NCBI RefSeq assembly: GCF_005405065.1
Contig: NZ_BJDI01000009.1
Location: 88,717-152,716, forward strand
Direction: 5' to 3'
Source: Lactiplantibacillus nangangensis
GTDB lineage: Bacteria; Bacillota; Bacilli; Lactobacillales; Lactobacillaceae
DNA: 64,000 nt
Below, piece by piece: positions 45,265 to 54,248 of the stretch (position 1 is the first letter of the stretch; each line of letters opens with the position of its first letter). The position numbers were made by a program, and so were the translations under genes. The notes under the pieces were generated by a model that was not told the origin of the DNA, did no database searches, and was given only the letters and a program-made list of their open reading frames with translations.

Positions 45265-45942
45265 ATGTCCATTAAACAAGCAATCGTGCAACAAGCCTTA
45301 CCCTTAATTCAACCCGGAATGGTCGTCGGTTTTGGTGGCGGATCGACCGTCGCCGAACTCGTCAAAGAAGCGGCCAACCACGTCAACGATATTCAAGTCG
45401 TGACCCCGTCACCAACCACGCGCCAACTAGCGACCGTGCTCGGCTATACCGTCATCGACCCACAATATTGCGACCGTGTCGATATCGCCTTTGACGGCTG
45501 TGACCAAATGGATACGCATGGTTCCGCCTTAAAAAGTGGAGGTGGTATTCACGCCAATGAAAAGATCATTGCGACTTTGGCCGACAGCTACTGGCTATTA
45601 ACGGTCCGCTCACGGTTAGTTCAAGACCAATTCGACCCTAAGACCCCGCTTGTTTTGGAAGTCTTACCGAAAGCACTCGCTCTGGTCATGCGCGCCATTA
45701 CTGAGCACGGCGGTCAAGCAAGCATCCGTACCGCTGCCAATCGTGACGGCATGACCTTAACGGATAACGGCAACTTTTTAATTGATTGCCATTTTCCAAG
45801 CTATAACCAGCTAGCAACGTTAAACACCGAGTTTGCCACTTTAGCAGGTGTCGTCGAAACTTCTTATTTCGACCACCTAGTGACTAACGCCATTTTAGGT
45901 GATGAAGCAACCGGCATCGTGACGCGCCTATTTGAAAAATAA
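45265..45942 (+). CDS. rpiA: Ribose-5-phosphate isomerase A
   Basis: 225 residues. Conserved RpiA motifs FGGGSTVAELV (phosphate-binding, near residue 22), DIAFDGCDQMD and LKSGGGIHANEKI, and GNFLIDCHF. Interconverts ribose-5-phosphate and ribulose-5-phosphate in the pentose-phosphate pathway. RBS AGGAG. Standalone gene; nucleoside hydrolase elsewhere in the window would supply ribose. Lactobacilli may carry more than one copy, so this could be an accessory paralogue. Confidence 0.92.
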   Translation: MSIKQAIVQQALPLIQPGMVVGFGGGSTVAELVKEAANHVNDIQVVTPSPTTRQLATVLGYTVIDPQYCDRVDIAFDGCDQMDTHGSALKSGGGIHANEKIIATLADSYWLLTVRSRLVQDQFDPKTPLVLEVLPKALALVMRAITEHGGQASIRTAANRDGMTLTDNGNFLIDCHFPSYNQLATLNTEFATLAGVVETSYFDHLVTNAILGDEATGIVTRLFEK

Positions 45943-46077
45943 TTTTTAATCGTTCGTACTAAACCTACGCAATAATAAAAAGCAATCCGAGCTTAATATC
46001 GATAAATTTAAATCATGATATTTTTACGACCTGCGACCAATTCACGTCGAACTGAACACAGAAAGTTGGAATCTTAA

Positions 46078-47298
46078 ATGTCCGAATTGCTCATTATTAT
46101 CGTAATTGGCCTTGGTTTAACCATTGGCTACTTTGGCGTGCGCCACCAACTTGATCAGCGCCAACTAATCGATTTTCAGCAACGCTACCACCGTACGATG
46201 ACGCCGTTACAAATTCGTAAAAGCCGTCGTTTCTTTTTCCAGAGTGAGGTCCGTAAATCTGCACGAATGCGCCAACGACAGTTGATCATGCAGATTGGCC
46301 GCTGGCTCACGATCGGCGGCCTGGTCTTAATTGGCGCCCAACTATTAGGCCTGCCCTCGTTCAGTGATGATGACCAAATTTGGTTTACCCTAACTTGGAC
46401 GTTGATTTTAGTTGGGGTCAGCTTAGCCGGTAGTATGCGTTGGCTGTTGAATCGTGAGTTATATACGCTTACTGCCCCCGACCCTGCGATTGATCACGTC
46501 GACTTAACCACGACCCCCGTCCACCTTGGACAACGCTTAGGCCGGCACCAAGCTGGGCTCATGATTAGTTTAGTTATCCTATTGCTCACGTTCACGATTG
46601 GAAGTGTCACCGAAACCATTTCGCCAGCCTTGCTGAATCAAAATGCCAGCGTGTTGCCATTTGGGTCGCGGTGGCATTGGCAATTGAGTTGGTCAACCAA
46701 GACTAAAGCCACGCCGTCAACTGCCAATACCACCAGTCAAACGACGGCAGCCACTGAAGATCGCCGTTCAAGCAGTCAACCTAACGCGGGAACAGCGACT
46801 CGTCAACGTAACGAAAGTGTCAGTGAAACAACTCATACCCGGGCGTTTCACGACGCTGCCTTTGTTCGAACCCTGCCGTCGACTAAGCAACGCTACTTAA
46901 CCGAGCAAGACCAAGTCGGTCTGATTTCGATGTACTATTTAGCGGTGACTCACAGCGATCCAGCGGGGATTGAAAACGATCCGGGCACTAAGTACACTTA
47001 TCACCGCATCAGCAACTATGCCCCAACGACTTATATTTTGACCGAAAAGGCTATTAATGGGCATCAGACATTTACCTATCTTGCCCAAATCGATGATCAG
47101 CAAGTTGTGCGACTATACCATTTCAAGCAGCCGGACGGCGCCTTGACCGACCTGCATGGGTTAGTCCCGAAATATACCGAGTATCCCAATTCAGCAGTGA
47201 AATTGGGGCAACTCATTACCGGCTACTATTCCGACCAAGATGGGCCTTTCCACCGCACCATGTGGGCCATGCAACCCGGCCAGCCTTGGCAATATTAA
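46078..47298 (+). CDS. Membrane-anchored protein of unknown function
   Basis: 406 residues. TM1 at residues 3-20, a basic cytoplasmic loop, TM2 and TM3 near residues 78-128, TM4 near 160-180, then a Ser/Thr-rich linker (residues 205-255) and a globular C-terminal half, presumably extracellular. No recognised domain. Weak ribosome binding site GTTGGAATC. Could be a sensor or wall-linked protein; unassigned. Confidence 0.6.
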   Translation: MSELLIIIVIGLGLTIGYFGVRHQLDQRQLIDFQQRYHRTMTPLQIRKSRRFFFQSEVRKSARMRQRQLIMQIGRWLTIGGLVLIGAQLLGLPSFSDDDQIWFTLTWTLILVGVSLAGSMRWLLNRELYTLTAPDPAIDHVDLTTTPVHLGQRLGRHQAGLMISLVILLLTFTIGSVTETISPALLNQNASVLPFGSRWHWQLSWSTKTKATPSTANTTSQTTAATEDRRSSSQPNAGTATRQRNESVSETTHTRAFHDAAFVRTLPSTKQRYLTEQDQVGLISMYYLAVTHSDPAGIENDPGTKYTYHRISNYAPTTYILTEKAINGHQTFTYLAQIDDQQVVRLYHFKQPDGALTDLHGLVPKYTEYPNSAVKLGQLITGYYSDQDGPFHRTMWAMQPGQPWQY

Positions 47299-47747
47299 GA
47301 CTATTTTCATCACCACGAATTAAAACAGGTCGTGGTGATTTTTTGTTCTTCACCAATACCAAACCGAAATCTACAGCACCGTTGCCGCTTAACCAACTCA
47401 ATAATCGAGGCTAATCCAAGCGTAGTCAGGCAGGTTTGGCGTCCCGTGTCGAAATTGTTGGCCAGTGTTTTAGGCTGGCTTACAATTTGCGGCGTCCTTA
47501 AAGACGTGGGCTGTCGGCTTTAAGGCGAGGCTTCCAGACCGCTTTTTGGCTGGAATCGGTCGCCACAGGACACCGAACCTGCCTGACGGAGCGACGCTGA
47601 CAACCGACAACACTATCTGTACAAAAAATAACCCAATGACCTTAACATCGCTAAACAATGTCAAAATCATTGGGCTTGATGCCAATACAACCAACTGGCG
47701 TACTGGTGTTGGGTTGAGGTTGCGATTGGGCAATCCACCTTTCTAAA
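47299..47747. other. Intergenic region with structured element C and a terminator
   Basis: Element C at 47424-47608 and the terminator of the minus-strand adhesin at 47622-47676 (AGCCCAATGA / TCATTGGGTT arms with a T-run). The space 47299-47423 has a CGTGGTGAT/ATCACCACG stem with TTTTTTG after the gene end (47309-47346), a terminator for 46078. Confidence 0.65.
47424..47608 (+). repeat. Structured intergenic element, copy C
   Basis: Arms GTCAGGCAGGTTTGGCGTCC (47425-47444) and GGACACCGAACCTGCCTGAC (47568-47587), pairing over 18-19 of 20 positions. Core hairpin TTCCAG-ACCGCTTTTTGG-CTGGAA at 47532-47555 is identical in its loop to copy A with a compensated stem base pair. Confidence 0.85.
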
Positions 47748-50700
47748 TTAGAATCGCCGCCGTAGATCAAAGTAACCTAAAGCTAACCCTGCTAATAAGG
47801 CTAACGTCCCTAAAATTGTATCAAGCGTCGTATTCCGATGTTCACCAGTTTGTGGCAAACGTCCCGGCGTTGGATTATAAGGACTTGGCACTTTAGTCGG
47901 CGCAGTTGGCGCTGGCTGGCTAGGCATGACACTTGGTTTGGTGTTAGGCTTAGCTGGCGCTGGCGTCGTTGGTGCTGACTGACCAGGCTTGGCTGGTTGC
48001 TGTGTTCCAGGCTGTTGCATCTCTGGTTTGGCTGGACCTGGTTTGGTAGGTTCAGTTGGCCCAGGAGTTTCGGGAGTCACTGGTTCGGGGTGTGGCTGTG
48101 GTGTCACAACGACGACATCTTTACGATCAATTGAGCTGCTGGCACTCGCGTTATTCCCATTGTCATCCGTATAAAGGGCGGCATTGGTAAAGACATCCGC
48201 ACCGGTAGCCGTATTAGTCTTCGTCCGATACGTCAACTTGATGGCCGTCGCAAACGTCCCAGTTAACTTAAAGGTGATCGTATGACCGACCACACTAACC
48301 GTCAATGGGATCTGCTGACCATTGTCGTCGACTGCTTCCGCACTATCAGCGACGTAACTTTGATTATCACTAAGTTCATCCGTAATCACTGGATTGACTA
48401 ACTGATTGCCGTTCGCTCTAATCGCTAACGTCCAGTTAATCAACGTTTGATCTTTCGAATCGGTCCAAGCGGCAACTTTCGTCATCGTGACCGGATCTTC
48501 AATCGGTCCAACTGGTGGATTCTCGCGGTCAATCGAGCTACCCGCATCACCGTGGTTACCATTCTCATCATCATAGACGGCCGCATTCGCAAATGTGGCG
48601 GCTCCCGTCGCCGAATTCGTCGTGCTTTGATAGGTCAACGTCAAGTCGCTGGTCCATTGACCAGTCAATTTAAACGTCAGCGTATTGCCAGTGACCGTTG
48701 CAACGACAGGCACCGTAGTCCCATCGGCGGTCACTGCCTTAACACTGTCAGTGACATAAGTCTGGTTATCACTCAAAATGTCGGTAATAACTGGATTGAC
48801 TAATTGATTACCATTAGCGGACACTTGTAGTTGCCAATTGATCTTAGTTTGATCAGTCGGGTCAGACCAAGCAGCCGTCTTAGTCACCTTAATCGGATCC
48901 TTAACCGGTTCAACTGGTGGATTTTCACGATCAATCGACGAATTAGCTTCGCCGTGATTGTTGTTCTCATCATCCAGAACCGCTACGTTGTCGTAAACCG
49001 CTGCGCCAGTCGCGGCGTCCGTCGTGGTTTGATAAGTCAAGGTGAAATCACTGCTAAACTTACCATCAAATTTGAACGTGAGTGTCTTACCGGCCACATT
49101 AACTGTGACTGGCATAACAGTCCCATCCGTCGTGACCGCTTTGGCACTGTCAGCGACATAACTTTGGTCGCCACTCAAGGTATCCGTAACAACTGGATTG
49201 ACTAACTGGTTGTTGTTAGTTGTCACTTGCAATTGCCAGTTAATCTTCGTCTGGTCGTTAGGATCGCTCCAAGCAGCGGTCTTGGTCAATTTGATTGGAT
49301 CATTAATGGGCTCAGGTTCCTCAGGCGGCGCTTCACGATCAATCGACGTCCCAGCTTCCGCATGATTATTGTTCTCATCATCCAAAACGGCCGCATTGTC
49401 AAACGTCTCCGCACCCATGGCGGTATTAGTCGTCGTTTGATAGCTCAACGTCAAATCGCTCGTCAGCACGCCGCTAAAGTTAAAGGTGACCTTGTTACCA
49501 GCCACGGTCGTCTTTACCGGAATAGCTTGACCAGTCGCATCGCTGGCTTTAGCACTATCAGCAACGAAGGTTTGATTCGAACTCAGATCATCCGTAATCA
49601 CTGGATTAAGCAATTGGTTACCATTAGTTGTCACTTGTAGTTGCCAATTGAGCTTAGTCTTATCAGCTGGATCGACCCAAGCCACTGTTTTCGCCATACT
49701 AATTGGATCTTTGGCAGGCTCAACTGGTGGGGCTTCACGGTCGATCGACTGATCGGCTTCCGCATGATTATTGTTCTCATCATCATAAACAGCGGCATTG
49801 TCGAACGTCGCTGCACCGCTCGGAGTAGTCGTCCTCGTTTGATACTTGATCTCCAAATCACTCTCGTACTCACCCATAATCTTAAAAATCAATCGTGAGC
49901 CTTCAACTGTTACCGTAAATGGCAATGGACCAGTGACGTCACGAACCTCCGCGCTCCCATCAACATAAGTGTGATTTGAACTTAACTCATCCGTAATGAC
50001 TGGGTTAACTAATTCATTCTCGTTAGCGTCAACTTCGAGTTGCCACTTGATCAACGTTTTATCGTTGGGGTCAACCCAAGCTGCCGTTTTGCTCATGCTA
50101 ATCGGATCTCTTGGCGGCCGCGCTTCACGATCAATCGTGGCATCCGCGGACGCATGATTGTTCGCTTCATCGTCATAGACGGCGACATTGGTAAACGTCG
50201 CCGCTGTGCCAATCTCATCACTCCGCGTTCGATAAGTCAGTTTCAAGTCATCCGTATAGGTCCCACTGAGATTAAACGTTAGCTCAGTCCCATTTGACTC
50301 GGCTGTGACTGGCACCGAGACTCCCGTTGCAGTAACCGCCTTAGCGCTACCCGCAATATAAGTCTGATTACCACTCATCTTATCGACAATCGTTGGATTG
50401 ACGAGCTTGTTGCCATTCGCCGCCACGGCCAACGTCCAGTTCAACCGTGATTGATCTTCAGGATCAGTCCAAGCCACCGACTTGGTCATCTTAATTGGCT
50501 CAGGTGTTGGCTCAACCGTGCGATCGATGGTCGCGTTCGCGTCCGCTGAATTATCGTTGTCGTCCGTATAGTTAGCCGAGTTCGTAAACGTTTCCAATCC
50601 TCTCGAACTGGTTGGCGTCGTTTGATACGTCAAATGTAGACTCGTTGAAAATGACCCTACGGCGTGGAAAATAATGCTGTTCCCGCTTGTGCTGACTGCC

Positions 50701-51770
50701 AACATGATGGATTCACCATAGGCATTGACCAACTTAGCACTCGCTGGAACATACGTCTGGTTGTCACTCAAATGATCAATAATTTGCGGATTAACTAACA
50801 CGTTGCCATTGGCGTTAACCTTGATCGACCAGTTCAATTTGGTTTGGTCACTAGGATCAACCCAACTAACTGACTTGTCCATCACGATCGGCTCCACCTC
50901 ATTCGGTACTTCGGGCGCTGGATTTTCCGGCGCGGCTTCACGATCGATCGAGGCCGTCGCCGAATCGGTGTACCCACCGTCATCCGAATAGGTCGCATTG
51001 TTAGTAAATGTATCCGCACCCGTTGGTAACTTGGTTTGCGTCTGATAGGACAACACAACATTTCCCGTATAGGTCCCAGTTAACTTGAACGTGACGCTAT
51101 TGCCAAAATAGCTCGTCGTCACCGCAACTGGAATCGTTTGACCGGCGGCATCCGTGGCTTCGGCACTCCCGGCAATATACTTTTGATTGCTACTAAAAGT
51201 ATCCTTAATTACCGGATTCTTCATCGTCGTCCCATCATTGGGTTGCGCGACGACTCGCCAATTGATCACGGTTGGTGTCTCTGGATTAGACCAGCTCGCC
51301 GATTTCGTTATGCTGACGGAACCTTTAACTTTGCTCTCCACACCAACCTTGATCCAGCCATGGCGATTCGTCCGATATTGCATATTACTGTTTAAGGTGA
51401 TTACACCATATGACGCACCTTGATCAATGTGAGCAGTCCCGATTGACCCAGAACCACTGGCCGCATATAACGTGAAATCATCGGGTTCAGGAATATAAAT
51501 ATTGGACGGTAACTGAAACGTCATCGTATCGCCTGACCGGATCCGCGCACTATCTGGAATTTGCCAACTATAATTAACCTGATAGTCACCAGGTGGCAAA
51601 ACTTCACTATTAGAATAAACTTTCCCACTAGCATCTTTAATAACCGCACTATTGACATCTAAGCCAGTTGCTTCCGTTACTTCTCGTGCTTGCCCAATCA
51701 CGGGTGGACTAAGTACCATCAGCGCTAAGCCAGTCACTGCGAGTAATAAAAATCGCCAAAACTTGCGCAT
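47748..51770 (-). CDS. LPXTG adhesin with eight Cna-like repeats
   Basis: About 1340 residues. Signal peptide (MRKFWRFLLLAVTGLALMVL), an N-terminal Ig-like module (residues 30-150; SGDTMTFQLPSNIYIPEP), then eight repeats of about 130 residues each beginning ITKSASW or IKVTKTAAW, containing INWQL, PVITDxLS, LTYQT and AVYDDEN-type motifs, typical of collagen-binding (PF05737-like) modules. A Pro/Thr/Lys wall spanner precedes LPQTGE, a membrane segment and RRRF. K, D and N are conserved at positions where isopeptide bonds form in related domains (inference). RBS GGGGGAG; 51770 preferred over 51773. Confidence 0.93.
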   Translation of the reverse strand: MRKFWRFLLLAVTGLALMVLSPPVIGQAREVTEATGLDVNSAVIKDASGKVYSNSEVLPPGDYQVNYSWQIPDSARIRSGDTMTFQLPSNIYIPEPDDFTLYAASGSGSIGTAHIDQGASYGVITLNSNMQYRTNRHGWIKVGVESKVKGSVSITKSASWSNPETPTVINWRVVAQPNDGTTMKNPVIKDTFSSNQKYIAGSAEATDAAGQTIPVAVTTSYFGNSVTFKLTGTYTGNVVLSYQTQTKLPTGADTFTNNATYSDDGGYTDSATASIDREAAPENPAPEVPNEVEPIVMDKSVSWVDPSDQTKLNWSIKVNANGNVLVNPQIIDHLSDNQTYVPASAKLVNAYGESIMLAVSTSGNSIIFHAVGSFSTSLHLTYQTTPTSSRGLETFTNSANYTDDNDNSADANATIDRTVEPTPEPIKMTKSVAWTDPEDQSRLNWTLAVAANGNKLVNPTIVDKMSGNQTYIAGSAKAVTATGVSVPVTAESNGTELTFNLSGTYTDDLKLTYRTRSDEIGTAATFTNVAVYDDEANNHASADATIDREARPPRDPISMSKTAAWVDPNDKTLIKWQLEVDANENELVNPVITDELSSNHTYVDGSAEVRDVTGPLPFTVTVEGSRLIFKIMGEYESDLEIKYQTRTTTPSGAATFDNAAVYDDENNNHAEADQSIDREAPPVEPAKDPISMAKTVAWVDPADKTKLNWQLQVTTNGNQLLNPVITDDLSSNQTFVADSAKASDATGQAIPVKTTVAGNKVTFNFSGVLTSDLTLSYQTTTNTAMGAETFDNAAVLDDENNNHAEAGTSIDREAPPEEPEPINDPIKLTKTAAWSDPNDQTKINWQLQVTTNNNQLVNPVVTDTLSGDQSYVADSAKAVTTDGTVMPVTVNVAGKTLTFKFDGKFSSDFTLTYQTTTDAATGAAVYDNVAVLDDENNNHGEANSSIDRENPPVEPVKDPIKVTKTAAWSDPTDQTKINWQLQVSANGNQLVNPVITDILSDNQTYVTDSVKAVTADGTTVPVVATVTGNTLTFKLTGQWTSDLTLTYQSTTNSATGAATFANAAVYDDENGNHGDAGSSIDRENPPVGPIEDPVTMTKVAAWTDSKDQTLINWTLAIRANGNQLVNPVITDELSDNQSYVADSAEAVDDNGQQIPLTVSVVGHTITFKLTGTFATAIKLTYRTKTNTATGADVFTNAALYTDDNGNNASASSSIDRKDVVVVTPQPHPEPVTPETPGPTEPTKPGPAKPEMQQPGTQQPAKPGQSAPTTPAPAKPNTKPSVMPSQPAPTAPTKVPSPYNPTPGRLPQTGEHRNTTLDTILGTLALLAGLALGYFDLRRRF

Positions 51771-52158
51771 CATTTTCTCCCCCATTCAGTTTATTTACCA
51801 AGCTAGCACAACTCACTTGACACCCAAAAGTTACCACGCCTGTACTAGTCACGATCAGTTTAAAGCCCCGTTCGTTAGCTTGACTAACTGTTCGAAATCC
51901 CGAAAGATCAAGGATTTAATAAAATAATTCATTAATCCAATTCAGGTATAGTTATGGCTCATCGGTCTATCTGGTCACTAACTGCTGCGATTTTTAATTA
52001 TCAAACATCAACAAATTTATACAAAAAAGCTGTCACCCCGCAGTCAAACGCGTTGTGACAGCTTGTATTCACTTATTTAAGGTTAAGCACTCATATCTTA
52101 AAACTAAACAACTGGCCGATCGCTTAAAATCGTTAATTAGCTGTAAGTTGTTGTTGAC
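51771..52158. other. Intergenic region between adhesin and amtB
   Basis: Promoter region for the adhesin (minus) and an amtB terminator at 52022-52063: minus strand AGCTGTCAC / GTGACAGCT arms with a TTTTTTG tail. No ORF seen. Confidence 0.6.
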
Positions 52159-53475
52159 TCAACGGAACCGTTGCCGATTGTCCATCAATTTGGCCAACTG
52201 ACCTTGAAATTCAGTGCTATGCGTTTGAATGTCGCGCAGTTCAGAGCTCATTTTCACCGTATAATCCGCAACTTCGCCGTGTTCACCTTGGTCCAATCCA
52301 AGCTTTTCTTCAGCCACACCGACCCGCATTTTAACCACGCGTTTCAACAGCACGATAATCACAATGCAAAGTACCGTTGTAAAGATAATCGTGAAAGCGG
52401 TCGCCAGTAGTTGCAGGCCAAAAAGCTTAAACCCACCGCCGTAAAATAGCCCATTCGCTGTGACCGACGCATTAACCGCCTTGGTGGCAAATAAACCAGT
52501 CATAATGCTGCCCATAATCCCAGAGACCCCGTGACAGCCGAACGCATCTAGCGCATCGTCAATGCCTAGCCGCGGTTTGAGTAACGTGATAAACGCGTAA
52601 CTGGTCATCGTAGCGATCAACCCAATCCAGAACGCCCCACTCGTTGTGACATAGCCACAAGCCGGCGTAATCCCAACCAAGCCACACAAAGTCCCAGTGC
52701 AAACCCCAACGAGTGTTGGCTTGCCTTTGGTAATCATATCAATGACCATCCACGTCATCATAGAAGTCGCCGTCGCTACCGTGGTCGTTAAGAACGCTTG
52801 AATCGCTACGCCGTTCATCGCTAACGCTGACCCAGCGTTGAAACCGTACCAACCAATCCAAAGAATCGCGGTACCCAATAAGACCCAGAGAATATTGTAA
52901 TGCTGCGTTTCACCTTTACCGTAGTTATAGCGTGGTCCTAAGAAGGCTGACAGTACCAAGGCGGTAATCCCAGCGTTGATGTGAACAACAGTCCCACCGG
53001 CAAAATCAATCACGCCTAAATGCGCTAAAAAGCCGTTATCCCAAACCATATGCACCATCGGATAATAGATGAAAATCGACCAGCAAACGATAAATGATAA
53101 TAGGAACTTAAACCGGATTCGACCAACCACAGCACCGACAAACAGCGCGGGTGTGATAATGGCAAACATCATTTGAAAAATCATATACAGGCCAGTTGGA
53201 ATCTTCGTTGGCGTTAGCGCCGCAAGATTGACACCATGTAGCCAGACCGCTTTGAGGTTGCCTACGACGCCGCCTAAGTTACCCGAAAACGACAAGGAGT
53301 AACCAACTAAGATCCAGAGTAGAATTGCTAAGCCACAAATCATAAAAACGGATAACATCGTATTGACAACGTTACGTTTAGAAACTAATCCGCCATAAAA
53401 GAACGCTAAACCGGGGGTCATGAACAATACCAATATACTTGATAAAACTAAGAACGTTGAATTCGCAGCACTCAT
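52159..53475 (-). CDS. amtB: Ammonium transporter
   Basis: 438 residues from ATG 53475 (GGGAG 8 nt upstream). Eleven membrane segments; Amt hallmark sequences LFMTPGLAFFYGGLVSKRN, FAGGTVVHINAGITAL, and GIDDALDAFGCHGVSGIMGS with the two channel histidines. No glnK partner gene is adjacent. Two GlnR-type boxes lie upstream, indicating nitrogen-regulated transcription. Confidence 0.95.
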   Translation of the reverse strand: MSAANSTFLVLSSILVLFMTPGLAFFYGGLVSKRNVVNTMLSVFMICGLAILLWILVGYSLSFSGNLGGVVGNLKAVWLHGVNLAALTPTKIPTGLYMIFQMMFAIITPALFVGAVVGRIRFKFLLSFIVCWSIFIYYPMVHMVWDNGFLAHLGVIDFAGGTVVHINAGITALVLSAFLGPRYNYGKGETQHYNILWVLLGTAILWIGWYGFNAGSALAMNGVAIQAFLTTTVATATSMMTWMVIDMITKGKPTLVGVCTGTLCGLVGITPACGYVTTSGAFWIGLIATMTSYAFITLLKPRLGIDDALDAFGCHGVSGIMGSIMTGLFATKAVNASVTANGLFYGGGFKLFGLQLLATAFTIIFTTVLCIVIIVLLKRVVKMRVGVAEEKLGLDQGEHGEVADYTVKMSSELRDIQTHSTEFQGQLAKLMDNRQRFR

Positions 53476-53503
53476 AATTCCAACTCCCATCTGTACCATT
53501 TGA

Positions 53504-53520
53504 TGTAAGAAATTATAACA
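53504..53520 (-). promoter_or_regulatory. GlnR/TnrA box, proximal
   Basis: Plus strand TGTAAGAAATTATAACA fits TGTNA-N7-TNACA exactly. About 30 bp upstream of the amtB start and overlapping a likely -10 (TATAAT), so binding would repress. Confidence 0.8.
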
Positions 53521-53618
53521 TTAATTATAAAGCTCGCTCACTATTTTTGAACATTCTGGGCCTTTTTAAACTAGTAACGCCAATCAATACGTTAATTTAG
53601 TGACTTTCGCCAATTGAA

Positions 53619-53635
53619 TGTGACCTTTTATAACA
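53619..53635 (-). promoter_or_regulatory. GlnR/TnrA box, distal
   Basis: TGTGACCTTTTATAACA, again an exact TGTNA-N7-TNACA match, 115 bp from the proximal box. The pair suggests cooperative, looped repression or activation. Confidence 0.75.
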
Positions 53636-53820
53636 TATCACATTCATGATTAATTCATGCCGTAAAATAAATTCAGTTATATTTTGAAATTCATTTCAGC
53701 TTAAGATTCCAAGTCATATCAGGCTTTTCACAAAAATCACTTGTCAAAATTAGTCGCAAAATGGTAAAATTCACTTAGAATAACGTTTAGCGTGTCAACT
53801 AATTATGGTGGGATGATCTT

Positions 53821-54090
53821 ATGCAACAAAAGCTGACAAGTAAGCGACGAGTCGTTCTGATCGTCATGTTGACCATTATCAGCGTCGCCTGTGCCCTATT
53901 ATTAGGAAAATGGGGCCGGACATTGAGCGTTGTCTTAATCGGCTTCGCTCTCGCCACTTTAACCAGTGGTTGTCTACGGTTTTGCAAGGCCCGTGGATTA
54001 CAGCAAGGCAGTAGCATGCTGTTCTCTTTAGTGTTAGCCGCTGGTTATGTTTTCGTCATTTTAGGTAGTTATGGCTATTTCCGTGGCTAA
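53821..54090 (+). CDS. Small membrane protein
   Basis: 89 residues with three hydrophobic segments (VVLIVMLTIISVACALLLG; TLSVVLIGFALATL; SMLFSLVLAAGYVFVILG) and a Cys-containing loop. GGTGGGATGATCTT precedes the ATG. No known family. Single gene with its own terminator. Divergent from amtB. Confidence 0.65.
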   Translation: MQQKLTSKRRVVLIVMLTIISVACALLLGKWGRTLSVVLIGFALATLTSGCLRFCKARGLQQGSSMLFSLVLAAGYVFVILGSYGYFRG

Positions 54091-54095
54091 AAGTC

Positions 54096-54137
54096 AAAAG
54101 TCCACTCACGATAAAAATCGTGAATGGACTTTTTTTG
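54096..54137 (+). terminator. Intrinsic terminator of the small membrane protein gene
   Basis: AAAAGTCCACTCACGAT / ATCGTGAATGGACTTTTTTT stem. Confidence 0.88.
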
Positions 54138-54248
54138 TTGTTCAATTTAAAATTCATAGGGCACTATCCGCTAACATCAGCAACGCTTGAGACTTAATTG
54201 CAAAGTCAGAACAGCTGACTCAATTTAAAACGCTAGCGGTATCGCTAA

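Noticed and set aside
47989..51423. Plus-strand open frames over the eight-repeat adhesin
   Set aside because: Repeat-derived antisense frames without start signals.
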